This document shows, in pieces, positions 17,335 to 25,268 of a stretch of DNA of 64,000 bases. Source of the DNA: Phaeobacter sp. 22II1-1F12B. GTDB taxonomy: Bacteria > Pseudomonadota > Alphaproteobacteria > Rhodobacterales > Rhodobacteraceae. Under the pieces are notes generated by a model, which did no database searches, was not told the origin of the DNA, and worked only from the letters and a program-made list of their open reading frames with translations. Location of the stretch: contig NZ_AQQP01000001.1 in NCBI RefSeq assembly GCF_002210165.1, forward strand, positions 372,001 to 436,000, written 5' to 3'. A program made the position numbers and the translations under genes. How positions within the stretch are numbered: the first letter of the stretch is position 1; every line of letters begins with the position of its first letter.

Positions 17335-17369
17335 GGACAAAATCACTATTTTGTCCGTTGTGCGCCTTA
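17335..17369 (+). other. Candidate origin of transfer (oriT), MOBQ-like
   Basis: GGACAAAAT (17335-17343) and ATTTTGTCC (17348-17356) form a perfect 9-bp inverted repeat with a 4-nt loop. It is followed at once by GTTGTGCGCCTTA. In RSF1010/R1162 a similar hairpin is followed by TAAGTGCGCCCT, nicked between GCG and CCC. The site lies between mobA and a divergent small gene, as oriT does in RSF1010. Predicted nick: TGCG/CCTT near 17365. Confidence 0.7.
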
Positions 17370-17390
17370 AAATTCATATAGGAAAGAAAA

Positions 17391-17669
17391 TTGAAAAACA
17401 GAAATGATAGAAAGTTGCTGAACTGGGTGGCAAACACCAACCGCCATTGCCGCGCCAATCGGCTGTCAAACTTCGATTTGGGTTTGCTGGACGAAACTGA
17501 AATAATCGACTTGGCGAACCTATGCCTTGACCACTTCGAAAATGAAGTTGAGAGACGAATTCTCAATGCGGAAAAAAATAAGACGCCGCCTCCCCAATCC
17601 ACAAGGGGAGACGGGCGCACGAACAGCATCAGACCTGCCCAGATTCCAAACACTCGTCCGCAATCTTAA
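17391..17669 (+). CDS. Small protein in the mobC position
   Basis: A 92-residue frame from TTG 17391, with AGGAAAG 4 bp upstream, divergent from mobA across the oriT-like site. This is where RSF1010 has mobC (about 94 residues), the relaxosome accessory protein. The sequence has a predicted helical middle ('DLGLLDETEIIDLANLCLDHFENEVERR') and a basic, Pro/Arg-rich tail; I see no clear similarity to RSF1010 MobC. The last 41 bp overlap the convergent repA-like gene. The opposite strand also holds an open frame here, so coding is likely but not certain. Confidence 0.5.
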   Translation: MKNRNDRKLLNWVANTNRHCRANRLSNFDLGLLDETEIIDLANLCLDHFENEVERRILNAEKNKTPPPQSTRGDGRTNSIRPAQIPNTRPQS

Positions 17670-18732
17670 ACTTTCCATCGCCCTCTCGAATGCTTCCATT
17701 TTCTTTGAGCGCTTTCAACGACCGCTTTACGGCTTTGAGGTGGCTGTCTCGATTGCTTCGCACATCACGGAATGCCTCTCCCGTTCGTTCTGCGATTTGT
17801 GGCGGAGAAAGCCAGTGCCCATTCCCAAATTTAGTTTCATCAATCAAGATGCGCCCGACATCTTCAATCCGTTCGCCGCCCGCCCGTTTGGGTGGCTTGT
17901 TTTCATTTGCTGGAATGTTCGCGTCAATTCCAGTAGAGCCTTGTGGTATTGCCTTGGGAAAAGTCTTCACAGCGCCATCGCGGTCAACTCCAACATTGTG
18001 TGGCTCGATTCGGAATGACAAGGATTTTGCTGAGTCTATATCTTTTGTCTTCTCGGGCACAATGTGAACAAGAGACTTGTCCTGTTTTGAATTGGTCAGC
18101 CTATAAATGTTATCAGCATTCCCAACAATTGCCGATGAACCTCGCGCACCTGCGGAAGTGCCTTTCCCCGAGTGATGAATAGTAAGGCAAGCAGAGTTTG
18201 TTGACTGCGCAATGTCTTCTGCATTTGAGAAATAGGACCCAATGACAGTCGATGAGTTTTCATCGTGCTGACCAAGCATTCTATTCAGCGTATCGAAAAT
18301 CACAACGGCTTGAAGGATTCCGTGGGCTTTTTGCACCGCTCGAATGAATTTTTTGACTTCCTCCACTTTCGTGTGGTCGAGCATATCAAATCCTTTTGGA
18401 ACCACATAGAACGGCGCAGTGGAAAATTCAGGAAGATTTAGGTAAGGATAAGCACGCTTATGCACGCCATTCCTATCTTCCGCTGCGAAGACAATCACAA
18501 CTGATTTCTGCGTTAAGCAGTCTCCAAAGTCGCGTCCAATAGATGCGTGAGCTGCAATTGCGGCGACTATAGCAGTTTTGCCAAGTCCAGGCGCACCGTA
18601 GAGAACGGAATTCTCGCCGATTTGAAGGAAGTCTTTGACCGCGTAAGGTGGGTTTAGGTCGGGCTTGAAACTCGGAGTGTGTTGCGCTTTGCATCCAAAG
18701 ATTTCAAATTCAGATATAAATGGATTGTTCAT
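17629..18732 (-). CDS. RepA-like AAA/RecA-fold ATPase
   Basis: A 367-residue protein starting at ATG 18732 with AAAAGGAA upstream. Walker A is GAPGLGKT at residues 46-53 and Walker B is VVIFDTL at 143-149; 'LTIHHSGKG' fits sensor I of the AAA_25/RepA hexameric helicase group, of which RSF1010 RepA is the reference. The C-terminal 90 residues are a separate basic, probably winged-helix region ('WLSPPQIAERTGEAFRDV'). It could unwind the element's DNA during autonomous replication or mobilisation. No repC-type initiator is present, so replication competence is unproven. Confidence 0.85.
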   Translation of the reverse strand: MNNPFISEFEIFGCKAQHTPSFKPDLNPPYAVKDFLQIGENSVLYGAPGLGKTAIVAAIAAHASIGRDFGDCLTQKSVVIVFAAEDRNGVHKRAYPYLNLPEFSTAPFYVVPKGFDMLDHTKVEEVKKFIRAVQKAHGILQAVVIFDTLNRMLGQHDENSSTVIGSYFSNAEDIAQSTNSACLTIHHSGKGTSAGARGSSAIVGNADNIYRLTNSKQDKSLVHIVPEKTKDIDSAKSLSFRIEPHNVGVDRDGAVKTFPKAIPQGSTGIDANIPANENKPPKRAGGERIEDVGRILIDETKFGNGHWLSPPQIAERTGEAFRDVRSNRDSHLKAVKRSLKALKENGSIREGDGKFKIADECLESGQV

Positions 18733-18835
18733 TTTTAATTTCCTTTTTGTCCGGGCGGCACTGCGCCGTCCGGTAATTCAAAGATTGGTCCGGATATTTT
18801 TTTTCAAAGAAATTTATTGAACTTTTTTCAATTTT

Positions 18836-18901
18836 TTGGACAGACAGACGGACACCGATACCGCCCCCTTAAAGGGGGCGGGTGTCCGTCTGTCTGTCCA
18901 A
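18836..18901. repeat. 66-bp palindrome upstream of the repA-like gene
   Basis: Two perfectly complementary 21-base arms (18836-18856 and 18881-18901) contain GACA-type tandem units. Between and partly overlapping them is a second perfect palindrome, CCGCCCCCTT-A-AAGGGGGCGG (18861-18881). It lies about 100 bp upstream of repA. Candidates are a single-strand initiation site or origin, as in RSF1010 ssi hairpins, or a strong terminator/insulator. No iterons were seen in 18733-19036. Confidence 0.8.
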
Positions 18902-19036
18902 GGCAAGAACACTATGTTCGGCAGCGAAAAGGGCTCGCTGTTTTCTGGTCTAATTTTGTGGTAGAATTGTGGGGTTGAGGTTGAGCGCCCTGCATTTTGA
19001 TGTTAGAAATCAGATATATGGTTCGGATGTTTTGCG

Positions 19037-19052
19037 CCCTTCGTCTCCACCA
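19037..19052 (+). other. attR of the tRNA-Ser element
   Basis: CCCTTCGTCTCCACCA repeats the tRNA-Ser 3' end with one difference (A for G). It marks the right border of the element; no tRNA body precedes it. Confidence 0.85.
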
Positions 19053-19258
19053 TTATTGCTGTCTTCAAGGCCGGAAATGCCAAATAACATCAAACATTTA
19101 ATGCTCTCTTACCCTTAAGGCGTGCTGGTCGTTGCTACATATTTCCGGGATTCGTTCCGCCAATATGAAGCAGAAAGGGAAGCAGGCGAGCCGATAACTG
19201 TAGGAGCTAAAGGATCGTTGGCGCGACCTGACGCGGGTGTTCCGGCCCGCGTGTTTCA

Positions 19259-19630
19259 TCAGGCTGAGGAGCGCAGCCCCTCCGGGGCCTTCTCGGCGCG
19301 CAGGATGTCGTGCACCGCCGAGAGAGTGGCGTAGAGCTCGATCAGCACCGCCAAGGCGTTCGACAGGCGCTCAGCCTCCGGGGTGAGGCGTTCCGGGCCC
19401 CAGGTCTTGTAGTCGGAGACGTTCTCCAGGCTGTGGTTGTAGCGGGTCTCGACGTAGGTGCACTCGGCAATCTCGGCATCGAGGGCGCCGACGAGCTCGC
19501 GCAGCATCCCCAGGATGCCCTTGTCGAAGATTTTGCGGGCCCGCAGCAGCGCGGCCAACTTCTTGGCCTCCTGCTTCGGCTTAGGTGCGACGAGGTCGAG
19601 CACGCCCTGGTCGATCCCGGTTGACGGCAG
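19259..19630 (-). pseudogene. Unrecognised helical protein fragment
   Basis: A GC-rich minus-strand frame of about 120 codons ending at 19259 ('GIDQGVLDLVAPKPKQEAK' near its start, 'LSNALAVLIELYATLSAV' later). It has strong coding texture but no good start: at about 19612 it is joined out of frame to the integrase remnant, so its N-terminus has probably been lost. The predicted fold is all-helical with no motif I recognise. A short GC-rich inverted repeat (GCGGGCCGGAACACCCGC) lies just after the stop. Confidence 0.4.
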
Positions 19631-19862
19631 AGACTAGCTCTTCAGCTTCTTTGACGGCTTCGCGCCAAGTTTCCAACGGCGACAGCTTGCCAGACCCAGC
19701 AGCCTTCTTGCGGGCATTAGCGACAATCTTCTCATACTCAGCAAGAAGTGCTTCTTGTTCAGCTCCCAGAGCTGCACCTTCACCGGCCTTCATGGGCACT
19801 TGAAAGAACACTGTACCAAGCACCGCAGCGACCGCTTTCGGGTAGCGTCGTCGGAACCTTTT

Positions 19863-21091
19863 TGGACCTGTCGCGGTTTGGTGCCGCTCCTTCGATAGCA
19901 TAATGTGCAAAAGGAGACGAACTATGGGCACAGGAAGAACGGATGAATTTCGTAAAGACGCGGTGCGAATTGCACTGACCAGCGGGCTGGCACGGCGTCA
20001 GGTTGCCGACGATCTTGGTGTTGGGCTTTCAACCCTGAACAAATGGGTGACGGCTCACCGCGACACGGATGTGGTATCGCTTGAGGATCGCGAGCTTGCG
20101 CGGGAGAGCGAGCGACTTCGGCGTGAGGACCGCATCCTCAAGGAGGAGAGGGACATCCTAAAAAAAGGCCACGATGTTCTTTGCGAGTCAAAAACCATGA
20201 GGTTTCGGTTCGTCGAAGAACATCGTGGGGCCTTCCAAGTCGACCGGTTGTGTCAGGTTATGAACGTTAGCGCGCGCGGATTTCGGTCTTTCTTCAGGTG
20301 CCCGGCCAGCCGCAGGCAGCGGACGGATCTGGTTGTTCTGGCGCATATCAAGTAACGGTCGCGTCTGAGTCTGTGCAGCTATGGCAGGCCTCGAATGACC
20401 GAAGAACTGAAAGAGGTTGGCGTCAATGTCGGACACCGGCGCGTCAGTCGCCTGATGCGCGAGAACAGGATCACCGTTGAAAGAACGCGCAAGTTCAAGG
20501 CGACCACGGACACCGATCACACACTCAACATTGCCCCAAACCTGCTGGATCGCGACTTCAAAGCAGATCAGCCGAATCAGAAATGGGCGGGCGACATCAG
20601 CTACATCTGGACTCGCGGGGGTGGGCTGTATCTGGCAGTGATCCTTGATCTGCATTTCCGGCGTATCATTGGTTGGACTGTCAGCAATCGCATGAAGCGT
20701 GACCTGGCGATCCGGGTCTTGAAAATGGCCATCGCCTTCCGGGCGCCTCCCAAGGGATGCACCTTACACAGCGATCGCGGCAGCCAATACTGTTCGCATG
20801 ACTACCAGAAGATCCTGCGCCAGCATGGCTTAAAAGCCTCCATGAGCGGCAAAGGTAATTGTTATGATAATGCAGCCGTCGAGACGTTCTTCAAAACCAT
20901 CAAGGCCGAGCTGATCTGGCGGCGGTCATCGGCAACCAGGCGGCAAACTGAGATGGCAATCTTCGAATACATCAATGGCTTCTACAATCTGCGGCGGCGG
21001 CACTCAGCATCGGGCTGGAAAAGCCCGGTCGCCTTCGAGCGAAAGGTGGCTTAGGCGAGCACTTGGGGGGCACAAAAGCGCGACAGGTCCA
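19863..21091 (+). mobile_element. IS3-family (IS51-like) insertion sequence
   Basis: A 1229-bp element with imperfect terminal inverted repeats (21 of 23 match): TGGACCTGTCGCG at 19863 and its complement ending at 21091. It is flanked by TTT on both sides, and removing a 3-bp duplication restores an interrupted frame. The transposase is degenerate (see the next entry), so this copy is probably immobile without help in trans. Confidence 0.88.
19924..21054 (+). pseudogene. IS3-family transposase, OrfA-OrfB, with internal stop
   Basis: ATG 19924 follows AAAGGAGACG. OrfA has the helix-turn-helix ('RRQVADDLGVGLSTLNKW') and leucine zipper. The A7 run at 20160-20166 places OrfA directly in the OrfB frame; with one A fewer OrfA would end at its usual 'FFASQKP' stop, so this copy seems to have gained a base or uses the run for frameshifting. 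OrfB is complete through the DDE core ('GDISYIWTR', 'SDRGSQYCS', 'NAAVETFFKTIKAEL') but is cut by TAA at 20353-20355. The frame is otherwise open to 21054. Confidence 0.85.
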
Positions 21092-21236
21092 TTTTCGGCC
21101 TCCAGAGCGCTCGTCGACGTACTTGATTTCCATGCTCATCACCATCGCCTTGTGTACCCGATTTGTCCCAAAATGTGTCCGGGAGGGGTGCGAAGTGCTT
21201 GATATGCTTGAAAAACACAGGCCTCAAGGGCCAGTC

Positions 21237-21323
21237 TGGTGCGGTCGAGAAGACTCGAACTTCCACGGGTGTTACCCCACAGCGACCTCAACGCTGCGCG
21301 TCTACCAATTCCGCCACGACCGC
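21237..21323 (-). tRNA. tRNA-Leu(GAG)
   Basis: On the minus strand GCGGTCG (5') pairs with CGACCGC (3'), followed by discriminator A and an encoded CCA. The anticodon stem CAGCG/CGCTG encloses TTGAGGT, giving anticodon GAG, and a long variable arm is present. The remains of an integrase gene begin about 90 bp downstream of its 3' end, so it was probably an island attachment site. Confidence 0.96.
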
Positions 21324-21435
21324 ACGCCCCAGCTTGGTAGGCGCGCTATAACTGAGTAAAATGGAGATGTGAAGAGTGTTTCTTTGGAAAATATACTAGA
21401 AATCCAGGATCCAAAATGGCTCTCCGCCATCGGGT

Positions 21436-21532
21436 TGTCCGGTTTGATTATTAGTACTTTTTTAGCCTCCGGTCCATCGACACGATGCTTTCCGGCGCGG
21501 GCGGACAATATCCCAATGCGTTACCGTCTCTC
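21436..21532 (-). pseudogene. IS3-family right-end scrap
   Basis: Minus-strand frame 'ALGYCPPAPESIVSMDRR' is the C-terminus of an IS3-type transposase, followed by an IS end TTGTCCGGTTTGATTATTAG (21435-21454). Both resemble the two IS ends at 27850 and 28507, so a third relative of that element once lay here. Only about 95 bp remain. Confidence 0.65.
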
Positions 21533-21745
21533 TCGAAGGTCAGGAAACCGAAATGTTGGCATCGTCCCCTCGCCGCGTGAAAAAGTCCCTCCTTAAATAT
21601 AATTGGTAAACCTTCAGGGACGTCGGCTGCGCCTCCTGCAGCAAGACCAGAGGGTAATCCCCCCGATCTTAGGGGATGCGGAAGCAGAATTTCCCAACTA
21701 TCCACAAAACAAAGCAAGCGCGCCGCGCGCCACAAACTTGGTGCG

Positions 21746-22594
21746 CTACCTTTCTTCGAGATCCTTCAGCAGCTTTTCCGCTTCGACGGTGAAGCTTGCG
21801 TCCGGCCCAAGCGCGGCCGCAAGCAAGTTGCGCGCGGTCCGAGCCGCATCTTCGGCCTCAGAAACCAGGCCCGCCCCGGACAGGCCATGCGCCCATTTCA
21901 GATAAACACGCCCTGTCCACAGACCAGAACTCTCGGTCAGTGAGCTCGCCGCATCCATAGCTGCGGCCATCATCGGGCGCGCTTCGACCAGCTTTCCCAA
22001 GCTCGCTTTGCAACCCGCAAGGCTCGACAGACAAAGAATGGTATGCGGATGCGCCTCGCCGAGCGTGGCCGTAAAGATCCCAAGCGTCTGCTCGTATAGC
22101 GCCTCCGCCTCGGCGCTGCGGCCTATCGCCTGCCGAACAGATGCCAGTTCATACAGCGTCGCGGCAGTGGAGGGATGCGCCTCGCCGAGTGCAACCTTGT
22201 TGATCTTGAATGCCTGCTCGTAGAGTGCCTCCGCCTCGGCATAGCGACCCATCGCCTGCCGAACAGAGGCAAGTTGGTATAGTAGCCATGCGCGGTCGCC
22301 TAATAGCTCAGGGCAGAGGTCAAGTCCGCCTTGGTAGAGGTCATCCAATGTTCGCCAGCAAGCGGCCGAGTGAAAGGGTCCATAGGATTCCTTAATCCAT
22401 CTCAACAAGTGCGTTCGGCCCAACTGCCTGGCATGGTGCGCCGCAGCAAGCAGTGCGCGCTCGGCTTCTGGAGTCACCGGCATCACGAGGAATCCGAAAC
22501 GCGCGCGCGGCATACCGATCAGGAACTCGAGTCGATGCTTGGAAATGCCGATGGCGACCAAGACGGTCGACGGGATAGAATGGGTGGCAGTCAA
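21746..22594 (-). pseudogene. TPR-repeat protein, 5' end replaced by IS110-like sequence
   Basis: The open frame encodes 282 residues. Residues 1-31 ('STVLVAIGISKHRLEFLIG') look like the start of an IS110-family transposase, not a native N-terminus. The rest (from about residue 35) contains kinesin-light-chain-like TPRs: 'LLYQLASVRQAMGRYAEAEALYEQAF' type units repeat at about 105, 147 and 189, each ending in 'LGEAHP'. Such TPR arrays often form the C-terminal part of larger signalling or NTPase proteins, so this is probably the tail of a longer gene cut by transposition. It starts at a TTG without a clear ribosome site. Confidence 0.6.
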
Positions 22595-22740
22595 GTGCAG
22601 CAGATTGCCACTGAGTGGCTCAGGTCTTACAACAACGAGCGCCCCAACATGGGCAACGGCGGCATAACCCCCGCCCAGAAACTGGAGATGGCCGCATAAA
22701 TTCTACGACCAAGCCCCCGCAAAAACGGGGGGATTACCGC
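22595..22740 (+). pseudogene. IS3-family orfB C-terminus and right end
   Basis: The plus-strand frame 'VQQIATEWLRSYNNERPN' to stop 22697-22699 is the last 35 codons of an IS3 transposase. It is followed by a C-rich/G-rich hairpin and GGATTACCG, typical of that element's right end. It abuts the IS110-like scrap at 22594 with no spacer. Confidence 0.75.
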
Positions 22741-22885
22741 CGGACCGCTTCCCGCCGAAACTCCGGAGTTGGTCACAGTCTTGTTGCCTTGAAGTATTTT
22801 CTAATAATCAAATTGGCATTCTCCAATTTTTCATAACAAGACCGCAATCGGATCAAGGTTTTTTTGGGGGGAATAGTCTTTCTTA

Positions 22886-23536
22886 CTACTTTGGGTGGCG
22901 AACTGCAGAAACTGACGTTGCTGGAATTGTAAGTCCGCCAGATAGGACAAAAATGGTTTCGCCGTTGTCTGTTCTAACTTCTTCAACATGGGAGTACAAA
23001 TCAGCTGGTTCAGTTGAAACAAACTCTCCCTGTTCGTAGTGCTCAATTTCGAAGTTATATATGGAGCCAATCGGGAGATCATTGCCATTCCACGCTGTAG
23101 GGCCGGTAGACGAAGGAAGCAAGATCCGATCAACTTCGCTTCCATACTCGTCTGTTACAACCAAGGTAGCATTTGTATTGGGCTTCAGTTGATTATGAAA
23201 GATCATAACCGGCGATCCATCGTAGACCACGGGAGCAGGTGCTCTCACCTCCAAGCCAACCCACTCACTCATTGCAGATAGCCCTTCAATAGAGCGATCT
23301 TTTGCAAATGCAGATAGAATTTCGTTCGTTTTGACCTGCTGCTCTACAGCGGAAAATTGAGCCAGTTGGGCAGCGTACTCACCAGAATCCATTGGCTCCA
23401 AGGGATTTTGATAGCGCGCTTGAACTGTAAGCATCTTCAAAAAAGTCTCGAAATCAGAGGTCAAATTACTCGATTTGGTTGAGCTTGACGAAACGCTAGA
23501 GGTATTTTGACTTGAAATGGGTGGTTCAATAAACAT
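22886..23536 (-). CDS. flgD: Flagellar hook capping protein FlgD
   Basis: A 216-residue protein. The N-terminal export region and FlgD motif ('FETFLKMLTVQARYQNPLEPMDSGEYAAQLAQFS') are clear, followed by the FlgD Ig-like/FLG-interface domain ('EWVGLEVRAPAPVVYDG', 'GPTAWNGNDLPIGSIYNFEI'). FlgD caps the growing hook. It lies 3 bp downstream of fliK in a leftward pair, the usual partnership of hook cap and hook-length ruler. Intact. Downstream (toward 22830) there is only IS debris. Confidence 0.93.
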   Translation of the reverse strand: MFIEPPISSQNTSSVSSSSTKSSNLTSDFETFLKMLTVQARYQNPLEPMDSGEYAAQLAQFSAVEQQVKTNEILSAFAKDRSIEGLSAMSEWVGLEVRAPAPVVYDGSPVMIFHNQLKPNTNATLVVTDEYGSEVDRILLPSSTGPTAWNGNDLPIGSIYNFEIEHYEQGEFVSTEPADLYSHVEEVRTDNGETIFVLSGGLTIPATSVSAVRHPK

Positions 23537-23539
23537 AGT

Positions 23540-25162
23540 CTAAATCCTTATGTCCAGGCCGTTAAAAACGTCTGATTCAGCGCTAGTATTTCTGTGTAAG
23601 CTAGGTGCTTCTGCTTGTGTCTCTATCGGCGCTTCGATCTGATCCATATCTCTACTTTTATTATCAAAATCAAAAGTGATTTCCGGATAGCCGCTTCTCT
23701 CAAACTCTTCGCGTAAGTGGCTGGAGTTTTCCCGCATCATTTCTAGTGTTTCCGCCCGATCCGCTTCAAAGGATAAAACTGTTCCCAAATTGGATGCTAC
23801 TAACCGTATGTGAACTCTCCCAAGCTCAACCGGATTAAGCTGAAGCTCTAGGACCTTGTTTTTCCGGTCAGCAAAATAATCGGAAATCTGCTCGAGCGTG
23901 ATATTTTCAGTAGGAATCTGAGGCGACCGAAAGTAGACAAAATTGTTCGAAATTCTACCTGAATATTCGCTGCGATTATAGCTACTTCCGTTTGTCGCAT
24001 GAGACAGATCGGGCGACGATTTTTCTGACCTGACAATATCATCAATAGACAAACTTCTGGCTTCAAATTTATCAGCCTCCAAACTATCAAAAGTGGATTG
24101 TTGAAAAAATCCTTGAGCGTGAGTCTGCGTGACTGCAGACAGTGGCCCAGTATGTAAGAACCCATGGGTATTATTCATGATAGGCTCCAAGGTCTGTGTT
24201 CTTCTGCTGACGTCGTTTGTCGAGCTGGCGAAAAGTTCAGGTGCATCATGGTGAGCCAGCGCCGAACCTTGCGGTTCCGTGACACGTTCAGGAATCACTA
24301 TAGAAAAATTTGCTGCCCGTATGCCGGGCGGCGCCCATTTTAGGTCGCTTTGGCCTGAGAATGAAAAGGATACTTGCTCTCGCAATCCGGTGAGTTCCGC
24401 TTCCGGCTTTACTTGCTGAACAAATTGAGAGGAGGTCAGCCCCTTTCTCTCAAGTAGGTCAATATCCAAATGACCTTGTCCTACGCCAGGCCCAAATAGC
24501 GAAGTACCGTGTTCGAGGTGGTTACGAATTGAGCCTACTTGATTTGATAAAGTTCGTACCAGAAGTTCGGGAGCCGTTAATGGTTCAGGCACGCTTCCAC
24601 TTTTTTCTTGGTCGAGCCTTGTGGCTGTCAACCCATTTCTACTCAGGTCGTTTTCACAGCTCGAAATGATTTGAAAGTTTTCAGAAAGTGCACCAGATTC
24701 GCTTGCGCTGTTAGAGCCGTCACCCGCGACCAAGTCTGATCGACTTGGAATCTGATAGAAAGAAGCGTCCGCGCTGTTCTGGGCAAGGTTCTTTACTTCG
24801 TCCTCAGTGCCATTTTTCGGTTCGTGGTCGGGCGTGCCCAGTTCGCAGGCACTTGTCGTAGGATGGGCACCAAGTGGATTGAGGCTTTCCCTATCTAGAG
24901 TCTTGGTGTCCAGAGCGTAGTATACATCACCCCAAAGCTGTTCGTTGTCAGACAAGTGTTTTATTGTCTTGGGCCTTGAAGGGCTGCGACAACAAGAGAA
25001 TTTGTCCTTGATGAGTTGATCGAAACTTTTCCCGTTCGCCCGGTTACGATTACTCTTAACAGTGTCGTTATGTTGACGGGAACGTTGGTTTGGCGCAGTA
25101 GTAGCCCCTTCGTTGGCATGCAGCGAATGTTTCAAGAGGGGGTGGGTTACGGGATCGGACAT
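23540..25162 (-). CDS. fliK: Flagellar hook-length control protein FliK
   Basis: About 540 residues from ATG 25162 (GAAAGAG 8 bp upstream; a GTG two codons earlier is possible). The first 400 residues are polar, low-complexity and poorly conserved, as expected of the secreted ruler. The C-terminal Flg_hook domain is recognisable: 'VLELQLNPVELGRVHIRL', 'LSFEADRAETLEMMRENSSHLREEF'. This domain switches export specificity via FlhB when hook length is reached. It is divergent from the flgJ-like gene across about 100 bp. Confidence 0.9.
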   Translation of the reverse strand: MSDPVTHPLLKHSLHANEGATTAPNQRSRQHNDTVKSNRNRANGKSFDQLIKDKFSCCRSPSRPKTIKHLSDNEQLWGDVYYALDTKTLDRESLNPLGAHPTTSACELGTPDHEPKNGTEDEVKNLAQNSADASFYQIPSRSDLVAGDGSNSASESGALSENFQIISSCENDLSRNGLTATRLDQEKSGSVPEPLTAPELLVRTLSNQVGSIRNHLEHGTSLFGPGVGQGHLDIDLLERKGLTSSQFVQQVKPEAELTGLREQVSFSFSGQSDLKWAPPGIRAANFSIVIPERVTEPQGSALAHHDAPELFASSTNDVSRRTQTLEPIMNNTHGFLHTGPLSAVTQTHAQGFFQQSTFDSLEADKFEARSLSIDDIVRSEKSSPDLSHATNGSSYNRSEYSGRISNNFVYFRSPQIPTENITLEQISDYFADRKNKVLELQLNPVELGRVHIRLVASNLGTVLSFEADRAETLEMMRENSSHLREEFERSGYPEITFDFDNKSRDMDQIEAPIETQAEAPSLHRNTSAESDVFNGLDIRI

Positions 25163-25268
25163 GGCCACTCTTTCAAAGTTTTCAAATTGGCCAACTAATG
25201 GAAACAGGTTGCCAATATTTTAACTTTGCTAATTTACTAAGTTCACTACGTTCAGAGAGAGGGTAATA

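Larger units (their letters stand above)
11210..19052 (+). mobile_element. 7.8-kb integrative mobilizable element in tRNA-Ser
   Basis: The element is bounded by the tRNA-Ser 3' end (attL) and a 16-bp near-copy (attR). It carries a tyrosine integrase next to the tRNA, a nuclease/methylase gene, a MobA relaxase with a nested second frame, an oriT-like site, a small divergent gene, a RepA-like ATPase and a 66-bp palindrome. No conjugation (T4SS) genes are present, so transfer would need a helper. Gene order from oriT outward mirrors RSF1010 (mobC / oriT / mobA with mobB inside). All genes look intact, so the element may still be mobile. Confidence 0.85.
19581..21145 (-). pseudogene. Second integrase gene, split by an IS and 3'-truncated
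   Basis: The right piece (21145-21095) encodes 'MVMSMEIKYVDERSGGRK'; the left piece (19862-19581) continues 'RFRRRYPKAVAAVLG' and a helical region. If the IS at 19863-21091 and a 3-bp TTT duplication are removed, the two join in frame. The N-terminus then resembles phage-type tyrosine integrases that begin with an 'IKYVxxRxGRxRFRRRxP' pattern. The catalytic domain is missing: after about residue 95 the frame runs into unrelated DNA. It lies just downstream of tRNA-Leu(GAG), the expected position for an island integrase. Confidence 0.65.

Noticed and set aside
17285-17653. Minus-strand frame opposite the mobC-position gene
   Set aside because: It would overlap the oriT-like hairpin and mobA start, has no ribosome site, and its hydrophobic composition looks like an antisense artefact. 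Not fully excluded.
19122-19334. Plus-strand frame right of attR
   Set aside because: No ribosome site or recognisable family, and it crosses into the antisense of another frame with better coding texture.
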